Shown: positions 44,494 to 53,873, numbered from the stretch's first letter. The stretch: DNA of 64,000 nt from Hymenobacter sp. YC55 (GCF_029433095.1 NZ_JARNTX010000002.1:434001-498000); one strand, 5' to 3'. Numbers and translations: made by a program. The notes: generated by a model not told the origin, from the letters alone.

Positions 44494-45069
44494 TTATTTA
44501 GGCAACTTGTCGGCCGCTTGCTCGGCGGCTTCCCGGTGTTTTTTCAAGGCAGGGAGGTATTTCGCTGCAAAGGCTCGGATGTCACCATCGTAAGCTTCGT
44601 CGCTCATATCATCGAAGTCGTTGACGGCACGACTGTGGCTGTCTTCCAGCAGGTCGAGGTATTTGCGGTCGAAAGCCGGGCCATTGAGGGCCGTTAATTC
44701 GCCTACCCGTTCTGCTTGGTCTTTGCCTAAGCTGGCGGGCAGTACAATACTCTTGCGGCTGGCTACGGCCTTCAGGTCGGCTTGCATGGGCGCATGCTCC
44801 GCAACTATGGTTTGCGCCACGAATTTCACATCGGGCGAGGTGGCTTTGCGCTGTGCTATCTGGCTCAGCTCTAGATCCAGCATACTGCTGCTGGCAGCCG
44901 TTACCATAAATTCCGCATCGCGCTCCTGCTTTTCGGTTATTGCTTCATTTCCGATGCGCTTCTCGTTCTGAAATTTGGCTTCAGCAACCGGATCTTTGTT
45001 GCTTTCACCTCCCGAACAAGCGGTGAACAATGGCAGCGCTGCCAGCGCTAAAAATTGGAAACAACGCAT
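44494..45069 (-). CDS. DUF4142 lipoprotein
   Basis: 191 residues from the ATG at 45069; the longer frame back to 45282 runs through a terminator hairpin and is not real. The signal ends LFTAC (Cys18). The DUF4142 helices are EKQERDAEFMVTAASSSML, DVKFVAQTIVAEHAPMQADL, FDRKYLDLLEDSHSRAVNDF and a C-terminal KHREAAEQAADKL. It shares the fold of the 43502 protein but only modest identity. First gene of the lipoprotein run. Confidence 0.85.
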   Translation of the reverse strand: MRCFQFLALAALPLFTACSGGESNKDPVAEAKFQNEKRIGNEAITEKQERDAEFMVTAASSSMLDLELSQIAQRKATSPDVKFVAQTIVAEHAPMQADLKAVASRKSIVLPASLGKDQAERVGELTALNGPAFDRKYLDLLEDSHSRAVNDFDDMSDEAYDGDIRAFAAKYLPALKKHREAAEQAADKLPK

Positions 45070-45228
45070 GATTTCAGGCTTTTGTGCAAGTGACAAGTGT
45101 GTGGATATACGGTAAGCTCCGCTAGCGGTTGGGGTGCAAGAGGAATTGAGCTTGCAAAGCAGACCCAACTGTGAAATTGAACCGCGGTAAGCACTAAGTA
45201 GAATGCCGCTAGCCGATAATGTAGTAAA

Positions 45229-45279
45229 CAACAAACCGCAAGGGGCTCGGTTGAAATCGAGTTCCTTGCGGTTTGTTGT
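45229..45279. terminator. Terminator after ispD (16-bp outer stem)
   Basis: Arms ACAACAAACCGCAAGG (45229-45244) and complement (45264-45279), with an inner CTCG/CGAG pairing. Located 28 bases past the ispD stop on the minus strand. Confidence 0.8.
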
Positions 45280-45306
45280 CAATGATGATAAGCTACAGTT
45301 CGGGTT

Positions 45307-46056
45307 TCAGGAACTGCGCGAATCCTGTTTATTTTCGCGCTGCAGCAGCACTTCCGCCAATAGTAAATCTTCAGGTGTGGTAATCTTCAAATTACAATAA
45401 TCACCGGGTACAAGCCGAATAGGGTGCAAGTCTTCTACCACACTGGCATCATCGGTGAAGGTGGGTAGCTCAGGCAGTTGGTAGGCGCGGCGGAGCAATT
45501 CTATTTCAAAGCATTGCGGCGTCTGTACCAATCGAAGCCGGGTGCGGTCTAGCGCGTATGACCCCTGCTGACTCAGCCCTCTTACTGAATCTTTGGGTGG
45601 CACAGCGGCTATAGCTGCTCCGTGCTCGGCAGCAGCCGCATAGGTATTTTCAATTACCGCTACTGGCGTCAGCGGGCGTACGCCGTCATGCACGGCCACT
45701 ACGCCATGATGGTATTCGGCTAACTGCGCAAGGCCCTTGCGCACCGAAGCCCACCGCGACGCACCACCCGCCACCGTAGTATGCGGAATCTGCACCTTAT
45801 GGGCCGTACACAGCTGTTGCCACGTCTCGAACTGGTCGAGTGGAAGCACCACTACTATAGCGGTTACCCCCAATGCAGGCTCGGCGAACCGGCGCAACGT
45901 ATGCAAAAGCACGGGCTCGCCATTCAAATCCAGAAACTGCTTCGGCCGGTCGGCTCCCATGCGTGTGCCACTACCACCGGCTACCAGAACGGCAAAGCGC
46001 GGTACTGCCGCAGGAGTATTGAATAGCGGAGCAGCGTCGGGAGAAGTAGCAGGCAT
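45307..46056 (-). CDS. ispD: 2-C-methyl-D-erythritol 4-phosphate cytidylyltransferase
   Basis: 249 residues from the ATG at 46056 (the frame extends to 46107 through a hairpin). IspD transfers CMP from CTP to MEP in non-mevalonate isoprenoid synthesis, upstream of carotenoids and undecaprenyl phosphate. The nucleotide site is VLVAGGSGTRMGADRPKQF, and the conserved VAVHDGVRPLTP and later EDLHPIRLVPGDYCNLKITTPEDL are typical. It has an ordinary length. It is separated from queA upstream by a hairpin, so it may have its own promoter. Confidence 0.93.
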   Translation of the reverse strand: MPATSPDAAPLFNTPAAVPRFAVLVAGGSGTRMGADRPKQFLDLNGEPVLLHTLRRFAEPALGVTAIVVVLPLDQFETWQQLCTAHKVQIPHTTVAGGASRWASVRKGLAQLAEYHHGVVAVHDGVRPLTPVAVIENTYAAAAEHGAAIAAVPPKDSVRGLSQQGSYALDRTRLRLVQTPQCFEIELLRRAYQLPELPTFTDDASVVEDLHPIRLVPGDYCNLKITTPEDLLLAEVLLQRENKQDSRSS

Positions 46057-46095
46057 AGTATTCGTGGAATGGATGGGTAAGGGAAGCACAAAGAA

Positions 46096-46126
46096 AAGCC
46101 CCACCACCGAAAGGTAGTAGGGCTTG
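46096..46126 (-). terminator. Imperfect terminator after queA
   Basis: AAGCCC with an ACC-GAAA-GGT tip and GGGCTT return arm, running into TTTTC on the minus strand. Located 23 bases past the queA stop. Confidence 0.55.
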
Positions 46127-46148
46127 GTTTTACTGAGCTGCTTGTTGC

Positions 46149-47201
46149 TTACAGAATAAGCATGGCGTCGCCGTAGCTGAAGAACTTATATTTCTCTTTG
46201 ATTGCCACATTATACGCCTCAATCAGAAGCTCATACCCTGCAAAGGCAGCGGCCATCATCATCAGGGTGCTCTCCGGAGTGTGGAAGTTGGTGAGCAGCG
46301 TGTTGGCAATTTTGAAATCGTACGGAGGGAAGATAAACCGGTCGGTCCAGCCTTCGTTGGCCTTCAGGCGCGAGTTGGCCGACACCGACGATTCCATGGC
46401 GCGCATTGAGGTAGTGCCTACGGCGCACACCCGCTTTTTGGCATCGAGGGCGCGGTTTACAACGGTGGCCGAAGCAGCGGGCACAATGAAATTCTCGGAA
46501 TCCATCTTGTGCTTGGTTAAGTCTTCCACATCTACTGTGCGGAAGGTGCCCAAGCCTACGTGCAGCGTAACCGGAACTACTTCTACACCTCTGATTTCGA
46601 GGCGCTTCAGTACTTCGCGGGTGAAGTGCAGCCCGGCAGAGGGAGCTGCCACGGCACCCGTGTGCTTGGCATAGATAGTCTGGTAACGCTCTTTGTCGGC
46701 GGGCTCGGCGTCGCGGGTGATGGATTCGCGGGGCAGGGGAGTTTCGCCTAAGTTGTGTAGAGCCTTGTAAAACTCTTCGTCGGAGCCGTCGAACAAGAAC
46801 TTGATGGTCCGGCCGCGGGAAGTGGTGTTGTCGATAACTTCGGCTACTACTTCGCCTTCGTCATCGAAATAAAGTTTGTTGCCAACCCGGATTTTACGAG
46901 CAGGGTCCACCAACACGTCCCACAGGTGAATTTCTTTGTTCAGCTCACGAAGCAGGAACACTTCGATCTTAGCGCCGGTTTTCTCTTTGTTGCCATAGAG
47001 GCGAGCCGGAAATACTTTCGTGTCGTTCACCACGAATACGTCGCCTTCGCCAAAGTATTCAATAATGTCTTTGAACGTGCGATGCTCAATCTTGCCACTG
47101 TCGCGGTGCACCACCATCAGGCGTGATTCGTCGCGGTTTTTGGCCGGGTGTTGGGCCACCAGGGCTTCGGGCAAATCAAACTTAAACTCGGAAAGCTTCA
47201 T
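46149..47201 (-). CDS. queA: S-adenosylmethionine:tRNA ribosyltransferase-isomerase
   Basis: 350 residues, full length. QueA transfers and isomerises the ribosyl part of SAM onto preQ1 in tRNA to form epoxyqueuosine. The start MKLSEFKFDLPEALVAQHPA with the DESRLMV loop, DVFVVNDTKVFPARLYG, PSAGLHFT and NTLLTNFHTPESTLMMM are hallmark motifs. It starts a minus-strand run with ispD and is divergent from the permease gene at 47412. Confidence 0.96.
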   Translation of the reverse strand: MKLSEFKFDLPEALVAQHPAKNRDESRLMVVHRDSGKIEHRTFKDIIEYFGEGDVFVVNDTKVFPARLYGNKEKTGAKIEVFLLRELNKEIHLWDVLVDPARKIRVGNKLYFDDEGEVVAEVIDNTTSRGRTIKFLFDGSDEEFYKALHNLGETPLPRESITRDAEPADKERYQTIYAKHTGAVAAPSAGLHFTREVLKRLEIRGVEVVPVTLHVGLGTFRTVDVEDLTKHKMDSENFIVPAASATVVNRALDAKKRVCAVGTTSMRAMESSVSANSRLKANEGWTDRFIFPPYDFKIANTLLTNFHTPESTLMMMAAAFAGYELLIEAYNVAIKEKYKFFSYGDAMLIL

Positions 47202-47302
47202 AGAGGCAGGTAAGGCAAAGGCAATAGCTAGGGAAGCTAAAGAAAATTTGAGTCGGCGAAAGTACGTAACCTAGCTTGATTTATCGTTACTTTTCGCCCG
47301 AA

Positions 47303-47411
47303 AAGGTGAAATTGTGAAGATGTGAAATGGTGAATTCGATGTTCTATCTACGCCATTTGTGTTGACTGTAAAAACTAAACTCGCCATTTCACAACTTCAC
47401 TATTTCACCTT
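47303..47411. repeat. Inverted pair of 31-bp octamer-repeat arms
   Basis: Left arm 47303-47333 and right arm 47381-47411 are complementary at 28 of 31 positions, separated by 47 bases. Each arm is itself an 8-bp degenerate tandem repeat (GGTGAAAT, TGTGAAGA, TGTGAAAT, GGTGAATT). The right arm ends exactly at the ATG of the permease gene (47412). A transcript through it would fold into a long hairpin covering the translation start. Confidence 0.85.
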
Positions 47412-48674
47412 ATGAAAGTTCTGCGCCTGACTTTAGAAAGCTTCCGCTTTGCGTGGCAAGCACTCAAATCTAATTTGCTGCGGACGGTGCTTTCACTGCT
47501 TGGCGTGACGGTGGGTATTTTCGCCATCATTGCCGTGTTCACCGTAGTCGATTCGCTGGAAGCTAACGTGCGCCAGAGCATGAGCTTTGTGGGCGACAAG
47601 GTGATATACGTGATGAAAATGCCGTGGACTTTCGACCAGCCCGATTATCCGTGGTGGCGCTACTTTCAGCGGCCGGCCCCAACCGTACGCGAGTTTGAAC
47701 TGCTACAACGCAGCCTCTCCAACAACCAGCGCGGAGTGGCTATTTATGCCGCAACGGGCGGCAATACCCTACGTGTGGGCTCTAACAGCATGCAGGACTG
47801 CGCACTCATGGGCGTCACCTACGACTACCGTAACGTATCCGACTTGCCCATCGAGGAGGGACGTTATTTCACCACGCAGGAAATGGAATCGGCTCGTAAC
47901 GTGGCTATTATCGGGGCCGATATTGCTGCTAATCTATTTCCTAATGGCTCGGCGTTAGGTCAGGAGTTTAAAGCCAAGGGGTTGACGTTTACGGTAGTTG
48001 GCGTAGTAAAAAAGGAGGGCAAAAAGATTCTCGATACGCCTAGCAACGACACCAACTGTGTTATTCCGTTTGGCGCATTCACCAAGCTGTTTACCTTAAG
48101 TACCAATGGCCTAACGGGCGTCACGCCTACTATTGCGGTGAAGGGGCGCGAGGAAGATGCCGGCCTGCTAGACCTGGAGTATGAAATGAAGGGGTTGATG
48201 CGCAACATTCGCACTCTCAAGCCTCGCGAGGAAGACAACTTTGCCCTCAACCGTCCCGAAATGCTGACCAATATGATCGGCAAACTCTTCTCTGTTATTG
48301 GGGTCGCGGGAGCTGTCATTGGGTCGTTTGCCATGCTGGTTGGAGGGTTCGGCATTGCTAACATCATGTTTGTATCGGTGAAAGAGCGCACCAACATCAT
48401 CGGCATTCAGAAGTCGTTGGGTGCCAAGAACTACTTTATTCTGTTTCAGTTTTTGTTTGAGGCCATTTTCCTGTGTCTCATCGGAGGCGCGGCCGGTATC
48501 TTTCTGGTTTGGCTCATTACGCTGGTGCCGCAGGACATTACCCCCATCCATCTTTCTGGCTCTAACATCACGCTTGGACTCACCGTATCAGTGGTGATTG
48601 GGGTGCTGGCCGGTATTATTCCGGCCGTGCTGGCAGCCAATCTGGACCCCGTCATTGCTATTCGGAGTAAATAG
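47412..48674 (+). CDS. ABC transporter permease, MacB/FtsX family
   Basis: 420 residues. One N-terminal helix (LLRTVLSLLGVTVGIFAIIAVF), a periplasmic MacB_PCD domain (about residues 45-270), then the FtsX domain with three helices (about 285-310, 335-365, 385-410). VKERTNIIGIQKSLGAKN is the usual cytoplasmic coupling loop. Proteins of this kind work with a separate ATPase in tripartite export or lipoprotein trafficking, but no ATPase gene is adjacent. The ATG follows directly on the octamer-repeat arm. Confidence 0.85.
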   Translation: MKVLRLTLESFRFAWQALKSNLLRTVLSLLGVTVGIFAIIAVFTVVDSLEANVRQSMSFVGDKVIYVMKMPWTFDQPDYPWWRYFQRPAPTVREFELLQRSLSNNQRGVAIYAATGGNTLRVGSNSMQDCALMGVTYDYRNVSDLPIEEGRYFTTQEMESARNVAIIGADIAANLFPNGSALGQEFKAKGLTFTVVGVVKKEGKKILDTPSNDTNCVIPFGAFTKLFTLSTNGLTGVTPTIAVKGREEDAGLLDLEYEMKGLMRNIRTLKPREEDNFALNRPEMLTNMIGKLFSVIGVAGAVIGSFAMLVGGFGIANIMFVSVKERTNIIGIQKSLGAKNYFILFQFLFEAIFLCLIGGAAGIFLVWLITLVPQDITPIHLSGSNITLGLTVSVVIGVLAGIIPAVLAANLDPVIAIRSK

Positions 48675-49033
48675 CGAGTCCCACCTAACTTTTCATGAAC
48701 TAATATCCGCTGGTCAGGCGTCGTATTATCCTGAACCACTCAGGCACTCTGCGTGCTGCTTTCGGATTAGAAATTTCTTTAGAAGAGCTTTAAAGCTTGA
48801 TTTCGTAATACGGCAGGTGCCTCGGCAATGCAGCAGCCAGCGTAGATTACAGCTACAGCGTGGTGTTCTTTTTCGGAAGCACAACCATCACGCTATGTTA
48901 ACAAAATGTTAATTTGCACGCCTGTACTTTTAGCCGCTCTATCTGCGTGGGGCGGCTTTCCTTTTTCCAAATTCCCCAACCTTAGCAACCTGGTTTCTCT
49001 ACCAGCCTTGCCTTTTATGAAAGTTTACTAGTA
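48675..49033. other. Intergenic region, permease / LOG
   Basis: 359 bases without a convincing gene. A weak hairpin at 48932-48957 (AGCCGC and GCGGCT, followed by TTCCTTTTTCC) may be a terminator. TACTTTTA (48925-48932) is a one-mismatch -7 box overlapping its left arm; the two readings compete. Confidence 0.35.
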
Positions 49034-49897
49034 ATGTCTAAGCTCAAAAAAACCAGCCGTACCAAAGCCTCCGACGAGGCCCTGAATGCCGGTAGCGGCC
49101 AAACCATCCGGCAGCCGGATGTCAACAACAACAAAGTCAAGAGCATCAGCGACATCCGCGAGCAGACCCATGGGGTGCGGACGCTACAGCTAGACGACGA
49201 GCAGCGTATTCGCAAAGCTTTCGTCGATAAAGACTGGAACGAAATCAAGATTGCCGACTCTTGGCAAATCTTCAAGGTGATGGCCGAGTTCGTGGAAGGC
49301 TTCGAGAAGATGTCGAAAATTGGGCCGTGCGTGTCTATTTTCGGTTCGGCTCGGACCAAGCCCGAGAACCCCTACTACCAGATGGCCGAGGAAATTGCGG
49401 CTAAGCTAGTGCGCCACGGCTATGGCGTCATTACGGGTGGTGGTCCGGGTATCATGGAAGCAGGCAACAAAGGAGCCCGCTCTGAGGGAGGCCGCTCGGT
49501 TGGTTTGAACATCGAGCTACCATTCGAGCAGTTCAACAACATCTACATCGACCCAGACAAGATCATCAACTTCGACTACTTCTTTGTGCGCAAGGTGATG
49601 TTCGTGAAATATGCCCAAGGCTTTATTGGCATGCCCGGTGGCTTTGGTACTCTCGACGAACTGTTTGAAGCTATTACCCTAATCCAAACCAAGAAAATCG
49701 GCCGCTTCCCCATCGTGCTGGTAGGCACGGCCTACTGGAAGGGTATGTTCGAGTGGATCGAGCAGGTGATGCTAAACGACGAGCACAACATTTCGCCCGA
49801 AGACTTGCACTTGGTGCAACTAGTGGACGATGCTGCGTCGGCAGTGAAAATCATCGATGATTTCTACTCTAAATACCTGCTTTCGCCCAATTTCTAG
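49034..49897 (+). CDS. LOG-family protein (TIGR00730-type, lysine-decarboxylase-like fold)
   Basis: 287 residues. The Rossmann-like core has SIFGSARTKPENPYY, VITGGGPGIMEAGNKGA and GFIGMPGGFGTLDELFE; PGGFGT-x-x-E is the LOG signature that binds nucleoside 5'-monophosphates. LOG enzymes release cytokinin-like bases from their riboside monophosphates; in bacteria without cytokinin the role is often nucleotide salvage. This member has an extra ~90-residue basic N-terminal region (MSKLKKTSRTKASDEA). It ends with a terminator. Confidence 0.88.
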   Translation: MSKLKKTSRTKASDEALNAGSGQTIRQPDVNNNKVKSISDIREQTHGVRTLQLDDEQRIRKAFVDKDWNEIKIADSWQIFKVMAEFVEGFEKMSKIGPCVSIFGSARTKPENPYYQMAEEIAAKLVRHGYGVITGGGPGIMEAGNKGARSEGGRSVGLNIELPFEQFNNIYIDPDKIINFDYFFVRKVMFVKYAQGFIGMPGGFGTLDELFEAITLIQTKKIGRFPIVLVGTAYWKGMFEWIEQVMLNDEHNISPEDLHLVQLVDDAASAVKIIDDFYSKYLLSPNF

Positions 49898-49916
49898 TAT
49901 TATCCTTCTCGCTTCA

Positions 49917-49949
49917 AAAGCCAGCTCATTCTTAGGAGGAGCTGGCTTT
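49917..49949 (+). terminator. Terminator after the LOG gene
   Basis: AAAGCCAGCTC and GAGCTGGCTTT arms with a ten-base-plus loop, 19 bases after the stop. Confidence 0.8.
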
Positions 49950-50060
49950 GTTGTTTATATTCAGTGTATTATATGCATTCTAAACCAAACTTGTTCACGA
50001 GAAAATTGGATAAAACCAAATAAATGGTATTTTAGAGTTCACGCTACATCTATCAAAGCT

Positions 50061-50702
50061 ATGCAACCAACTTCTACCACCCGTGAAGTCCGCGACATAT
50101 ATATTGTACCACGGTGGGCAGGCGCACCACATGACGATTGGTATCCTTGGTTATCCGAGCAACTAGAATCTATTGCCGCCGAAGATGGGTTCGATTACCG
50201 CATCCATAAGTTGGCCATGCCTTCTTGGGACCTGCCAGTTATCGAAAAAGCGGTGGACTATCTGCAGCAAGTGCTACCGCCCGCCGCATTGAATTCCAAT
50301 GTGATACTGGTAGGGCACAGTGTAGGCTGCTTGGCAATTTTACACTACCTAGCTAATGTAGCTAAAGCAAACCCCAAAGCGCAGCAGGTGGGCGGAGTAT
50401 TGTGCGTAGCAGGCTGGTTTTCAGTGGATAGCCCTTGGCAGGATATTCTGAATTGGATGGATGCGCCCATCGACTACGAAGCGGCGCGGCGGCTTATTCC
50501 GCAGAACAAGCTGATTGTATTGCTCTCCGATGACGACCCGTATACCTCGGGTTATCAAGAAAATGAACGCCTTTGGGTGGAACGGCTGCATTCGCAAGTG
50601 AGCATCTTGCCAGGCCGGCAGCATTTTAGCGCTCAGCTCGATTTCGACGTGCGCGACGCGGTCCGTGACCTTGCGGGCGCGATGCCTGCCTTGGCTTCCT
50701 AG
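50061..50702 (+). CDS. RBBP9/YdeN-type serine hydrolase
   Basis: 213 residues from the ATG at 50061; the open frame extends back over the LOG terminator and is not coding there. This small alpha/beta hydrolase begins DIYIVPRWAGAPHDDWYPWL, has the nucleophile elbow VGHSVGCLAILHYL, an acid in LLSDDDPYTS and the catalytic His in LPGRQHFSA. Substrates of this family are poorly defined (serine hydrolases of unknown physiological ester or peptide). A lycopene cyclase follows 47 bases downstream. Confidence 0.8.
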   Translation: MQPTSTTREVRDIYIVPRWAGAPHDDWYPWLSEQLESIAAEDGFDYRIHKLAMPSWDLPVIEKAVDYLQQVLPPAALNSNVILVGHSVGCLAILHYLANVAKANPKAQQVGGVLCVAGWFSVDSPWQDILNWMDAPIDYEAARRLIPQNKLIVLLSDDDPYTSGYQENERLWVERLHSQVSILPGRQHFSAQLDFDVRDAVRDLAGAMPALAS

Positions 50703-50749
50703 CTAGCCGAACAACTGTACGGCTGCTACACTAACTTGCAACAACTACT

Positions 50750-51949
50750 TTGTTTAAGCGGTTACTCCCTGTGGCAGCAACTTTCGACTACGATTACCTA
50801 ATAGCGGGCGGCGGCGCAGCGGGGCTTAGTTTAGCGTACCATATCAGTCAGGACCCTCGACTGGCCGACAAACGGGTGCTGCTAATTGAGCCGGAAACTA
50901 AAAACCAAAACGACCGGACCTGGTCGTTTTGGGCCGATGCTCCCACGCCGTTTGATGGTATTGTGGCGCACGAGTGGGAGCAGATTGCCTTCAGGAGCCC
51001 GCAGTTCGAGCAGGTTTTCAAGCTGGCGCGCCACCGGTACAAAATGATAAAGGGGCTAGACTTCTATAATTTTGTAGGACAGACGCTGGCTGCTGTGCCA
51101 CAAATAGTGCGTGTGCAAGGCACAGTGGAAAAGCTAGAGGATACTCCTACTGGCATAGTGGCGCAAACCAGTGTGGGGACCTTCACGGCCCGTTACGCCT
51201 TCGATAGTCGCCCACCGCAGTTCCAGAAGCAGCCCGATAAGTACCGCTACCTGCTCCAGCATTTTGTGGGATGGGAGGTGGAAACCACGCACGATGTCTT
51301 TGACCCGAAAACGGTGGAGTTTATGGATTTCCGAGGCGAGCAGCAGCAGGAAGCCCGCTTCATGTATGTGCTGCCTTTTAGCAAACGTCAGGCTTTCGTA
51401 GAGTACACGCTGTTTTCAGCCGAGCTTCTGCCTAAAGCAGCATATGAAGCGGCTATGCGGGAATATCTGCGGGAACTGGGCGTAACCGAGTACCAGATTG
51501 GGTACGAGGAAGTAGGCGCTATTCCTATGACCGATCATCCGTTGGCTTCCGCAGCGGGGCGCCACATCATTAATCTTGGCACTCGGGCGGGGCGAGCTAA
51601 ACCAAGCACCGGGTATGCCTTCAAGCGGATACAGGCCCACTCAGCGCACTTAGTGCAGGCACTGGCTACCACAGGGCAACCACCGGCCAACCTCACCGGC
51701 GACCAATGGCAGTTTGGGCTATTCGATACGCTGCTCCTCGATATTATGCAGCGCAAAGGTGAACAGACACGTGACATTTTCACGGAGATGTTCACCCGCA
51801 ACACTCCAGAGCGCATCTTCGATTTTCTGGATGAGCGCACGTCGTGGAAGGAAAACTTCCAGGTAATGAATTCTGTCACGCCTTGGCCGTTTCTACGGTC
51901 TATTGCCCATGTGTTGCGTGGCCGGCCAGGACAGCGAGTAGCTAAATAG
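50750..51949 (+). CDS. crtY: Lycopene cyclase family protein
   Basis: 399 residues from the TTG at 50750, or 392 from a GTG at 50771. A FAD/NAD-binding fold begins YDYLIAGGGAAGLSLAYHIS, followed by NDRTWSFWADAPTPFDG, the W-x-FW motif typical of CrtY/CrtL-type lycopene cyclases. FMDFRGEQQ, MYVLPFSKRQAFVEYTLFS and PMTDHPLA are further family motifs; GTRAGRAKPSTGYAF is a second conserved block. It would cyclise lycopene ends to beta-carotene in red-pigmented Bacteroidota. No other carotenoid genes are in the window. The start is uncertain. Confidence 0.85.
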   Translation: MFKRLLPVAATFDYDYLIAGGGAAGLSLAYHISQDPRLADKRVLLIEPETKNQNDRTWSFWADAPTPFDGIVAHEWEQIAFRSPQFEQVFKLARHRYKMIKGLDFYNFVGQTLAAVPQIVRVQGTVEKLEDTPTGIVAQTSVGTFTARYAFDSRPPQFQKQPDKYRYLLQHFVGWEVETTHDVFDPKTVEFMDFRGEQQQEARFMYVLPFSKRQAFVEYTLFSAELLPKAAYEAAMREYLRELGVTEYQIGYEEVGAIPMTDHPLASAAGRHIINLGTRAGRAKPSTGYAFKRIQAHSAHLVQALATTGQPPANLTGDQWQFGLFDTLLLDIMQRKGEQTRDIFTEMFTRNTPERIFDFLDERTSWKENFQVMNSVTPWPFLRSIAHVLRGRPGQRVAK

Positions 51950-52004
51950 CAGTTTCACTCTACGCTACAGTCTGCTGCATTCTAGCAGTAGGTCATTTCA
52001 TGTG

Positions 52005-53873
52005 CTATGCGTCGAACCAGTACACCGAGAATGCGGTGCCTTGCCCCACTGTGCTGGTTACTTCCAGGTGCCCGCCCCGGCTGGTTATGATGCGCTGCAC
52101 CAGATAGATGCCTACCCCGGCCCCGGCTACGTGAGGATGTTGGCGCGTGAACGGCTGGAAAACCGGCGTTGGCATATCCGGCAGTTCCATGCCTAATCCA
52201 TTGTCATGTACGGTCAGAATGGGCTGATTTGTATCGGAAAGGTTGCTCTGTACCTTGATGTGCGGCGGACGGCCAGGGTGGGAAAACTTGAGGGCGTTGC
52301 TTAATAGGTTGTGCAGCACCGAGCGCAGGTTGGCCCGGCCATAAGTAAGCGTAGGAGCAGCTTCAAAGTCTAGCTCTATTTCCGCTTGCGACTCCAGTAC
52401 TTGAGCCCGTAATCCTAACAACACCTCGTCGGCTACGTTGCGCAAATCCAGCGACTCGGTAGGTGCGGAGAGGCCCCGCTGATCCTGCACCGTAGCAGCT
52501 AAATCTTGTAGCGTGAGGTCGAGTTGACGCAGGGCCTCGTCTACCATCGTCAGGATTTGGCTTTCCTGCGGGTCATCAAACGAAGCACTGCGGCGTAGTT
52601 CATCGAACAAGCCGCGCAGGTTGAACAAAGGCTGCTTGAGGTCGTGGGAGGCAGTGTACACAAACGTGTCTAGGTCGCGGTTGGTGCGGGCTAGCTCGTC
52701 GTACTGGGTTTGGAGCACTTCGCGCAGGCGGTGCTGGTCGTCTACATCGGTGCAGGCGCCAAACCAACGTAGGCCCCGCGCGTCGGTTAGCTGCCGGGCC
52801 CTGATAATGTGCCAGCGGAAGCGCTCATCGTGCCGGCGCATTCTGAACAAGCCCTCGTACGACTCGCCAGTAGCTATGCTGTGTACCCACCGCCGGGCGG
52901 CATTGGCCTGTTCGCTAGGGTGCAACAAATTGATCCAGCCAGTAGGCCCGAGGTCCTTGCTTAACAGGCCGGAGTACTCCTCGGAATATTGGTTGTAATA
53001 GTCTACAAATCCTTCGGCAGTAGCCGTCCAGATAAGCTCGGGAATACTATCGGCCAGAAACCGTAGTTCGGCCTCGCCACGGCGCAATGCTTCGGCTAGT
53101 TCACGCTGGTCGTGCACTTCGGTAAGGGCGCCATGCCAGAAAACAGGCTTATCGGGAGCGTGCAACTCGGGCAAGGCTCGGCTCAACACCCACCGGTACT
53201 GGCCATCGTGGCGGCGCAGACGGTATTCGTAGCTCCAGCCGATACCCGCAGTGCGGGCAGCGTCGGTCTGGTACAAGATCCGTAGCCTGTCGTCGGGGTG
53301 GATGAGCAGCGGCCACATGGCATTGAGGTCAGCAGTCGGGGGCTGACCCGTAAAGTAGTACCACTGTGGGCTTACGTACTCGTAATTGCCTTTGGCATCA
53401 ACAGTGAAAGTAATCTGGGGCACAGTTTCAGTTAATACCCGAAGGCGTGTGTCCAGCCGGCGAGTTTCAATGGCCAATTCATGCGTCCTCTGCCGGGCCT
53501 CTTCCTGCCCCGTCACATCTACGGCAAACAGCAACAAACCGGTTACTTCTTCCCCTCCTCCTTCGCGAACAGGCTCTAACGCAATATCGAAATAGCGGGG
53601 ACGACCCGGTTCGTCCCCTTCGCTCGATAAAGCGAGCCGGTAAGCCTTGGCTACATACGGCTGGCCCCGACGGTAAACTTCCTGCATCACTTCCAGCAAA
53701 TCGGCTGGTAATGTGCCGGGGCACTCGGTTATTGGAAAACCTTCCGTGACGGATGCACCTAAAACCTCTTGCATGGCTTCGTTCACAAAGCCGTATCGCA
53801 ACTCGGGACCTTGCAGAGTAGCGACACCAGCCGGCATATGCCGCAGAATGTCTTTTAATTGCTGCTCACGCAT
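52005..53873 (-). CDS. Soluble PAS-domain sensor histidine kinase
   Basis: 622 residues from the ATG at 53873. Three PAS domains lie at about residues 8-120, 145-255 and 265-385; none has the Cys motif of LOV domains. The HisKA helix has phosphoacceptor His410 in TASHDLKQPL. The ATPase region has NLLSNALKFSHP (N box), DNGLGM (G1) and GAGVGIYLV (G2). No transmembrane segments or receiver domain are present, so the kinase senses a cytoplasmic cue and needs a separate response regulator, not in this window. A TAGCTTTG -7 box on the minus strand (53936-53943) could give it its own promoter; otherwise it would be co-transcribed with the BLUF gene 82 bases upstream. Confidence 0.9.
   Translation of the reverse strand: MREQQLKDILRHMPAGVATLQGPELRYGFVNEAMQEVLGASVTEGFPITECPGTLPADLLEVMQEVYRRGQPYVAKAYRLALSSEGDEPGRPRYFDIALEPVREGGGEEVTGLLLFAVDVTGQEEARQRTHELAIETRRLDTRLRVLTETVPQITFTVDAKGNYEYVSPQWYYFTGQPPTADLNAMWPLLIHPDDRLRILYQTDAARTAGIGWSYEYRLRRHDGQYRWVLSRALPELHAPDKPVFWHGALTEVHDQRELAEALRRGEAELRFLADSIPELIWTATAEGFVDYYNQYSEEYSGLLSKDLGPTGWINLLHPSEQANAARRWVHSIATGESYEGLFRMRRHDERFRWHIIRARQLTDARGLRWFGACTDVDDQHRLREVLQTQYDELARTNRDLDTFVYTASHDLKQPLFNLRGLFDELRRSASFDDPQESQILTMVDEALRQLDLTLQDLAATVQDQRGLSAPTESLDLRNVADEVLLGLRAQVLESQAEIELDFEAAPTLTYGRANLRSVLHNLLSNALKFSHPGRPPHIKVQSNLSDTNQPILTVHDNGLGMELPDMPTPVFQPFTRQHPHVAGAGVGIYLVQRIITSRGGHLEVTSTVGQGTAFSVYWFDA

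Noticed and set aside
45070..45282. N-terminal extension of the DUF4142 lipoprotein
   Set aside because: It would read through the ispD terminator hairpin and place 71 residues before a perfect lipoprotein signal peptide.
49857..50060. N-terminal extension of the RBBP9-like hydrolase
   Set aside because: It overlaps the 3' end of the LOG gene and its terminator; the conserved fold starts just after the ATG at 50061.
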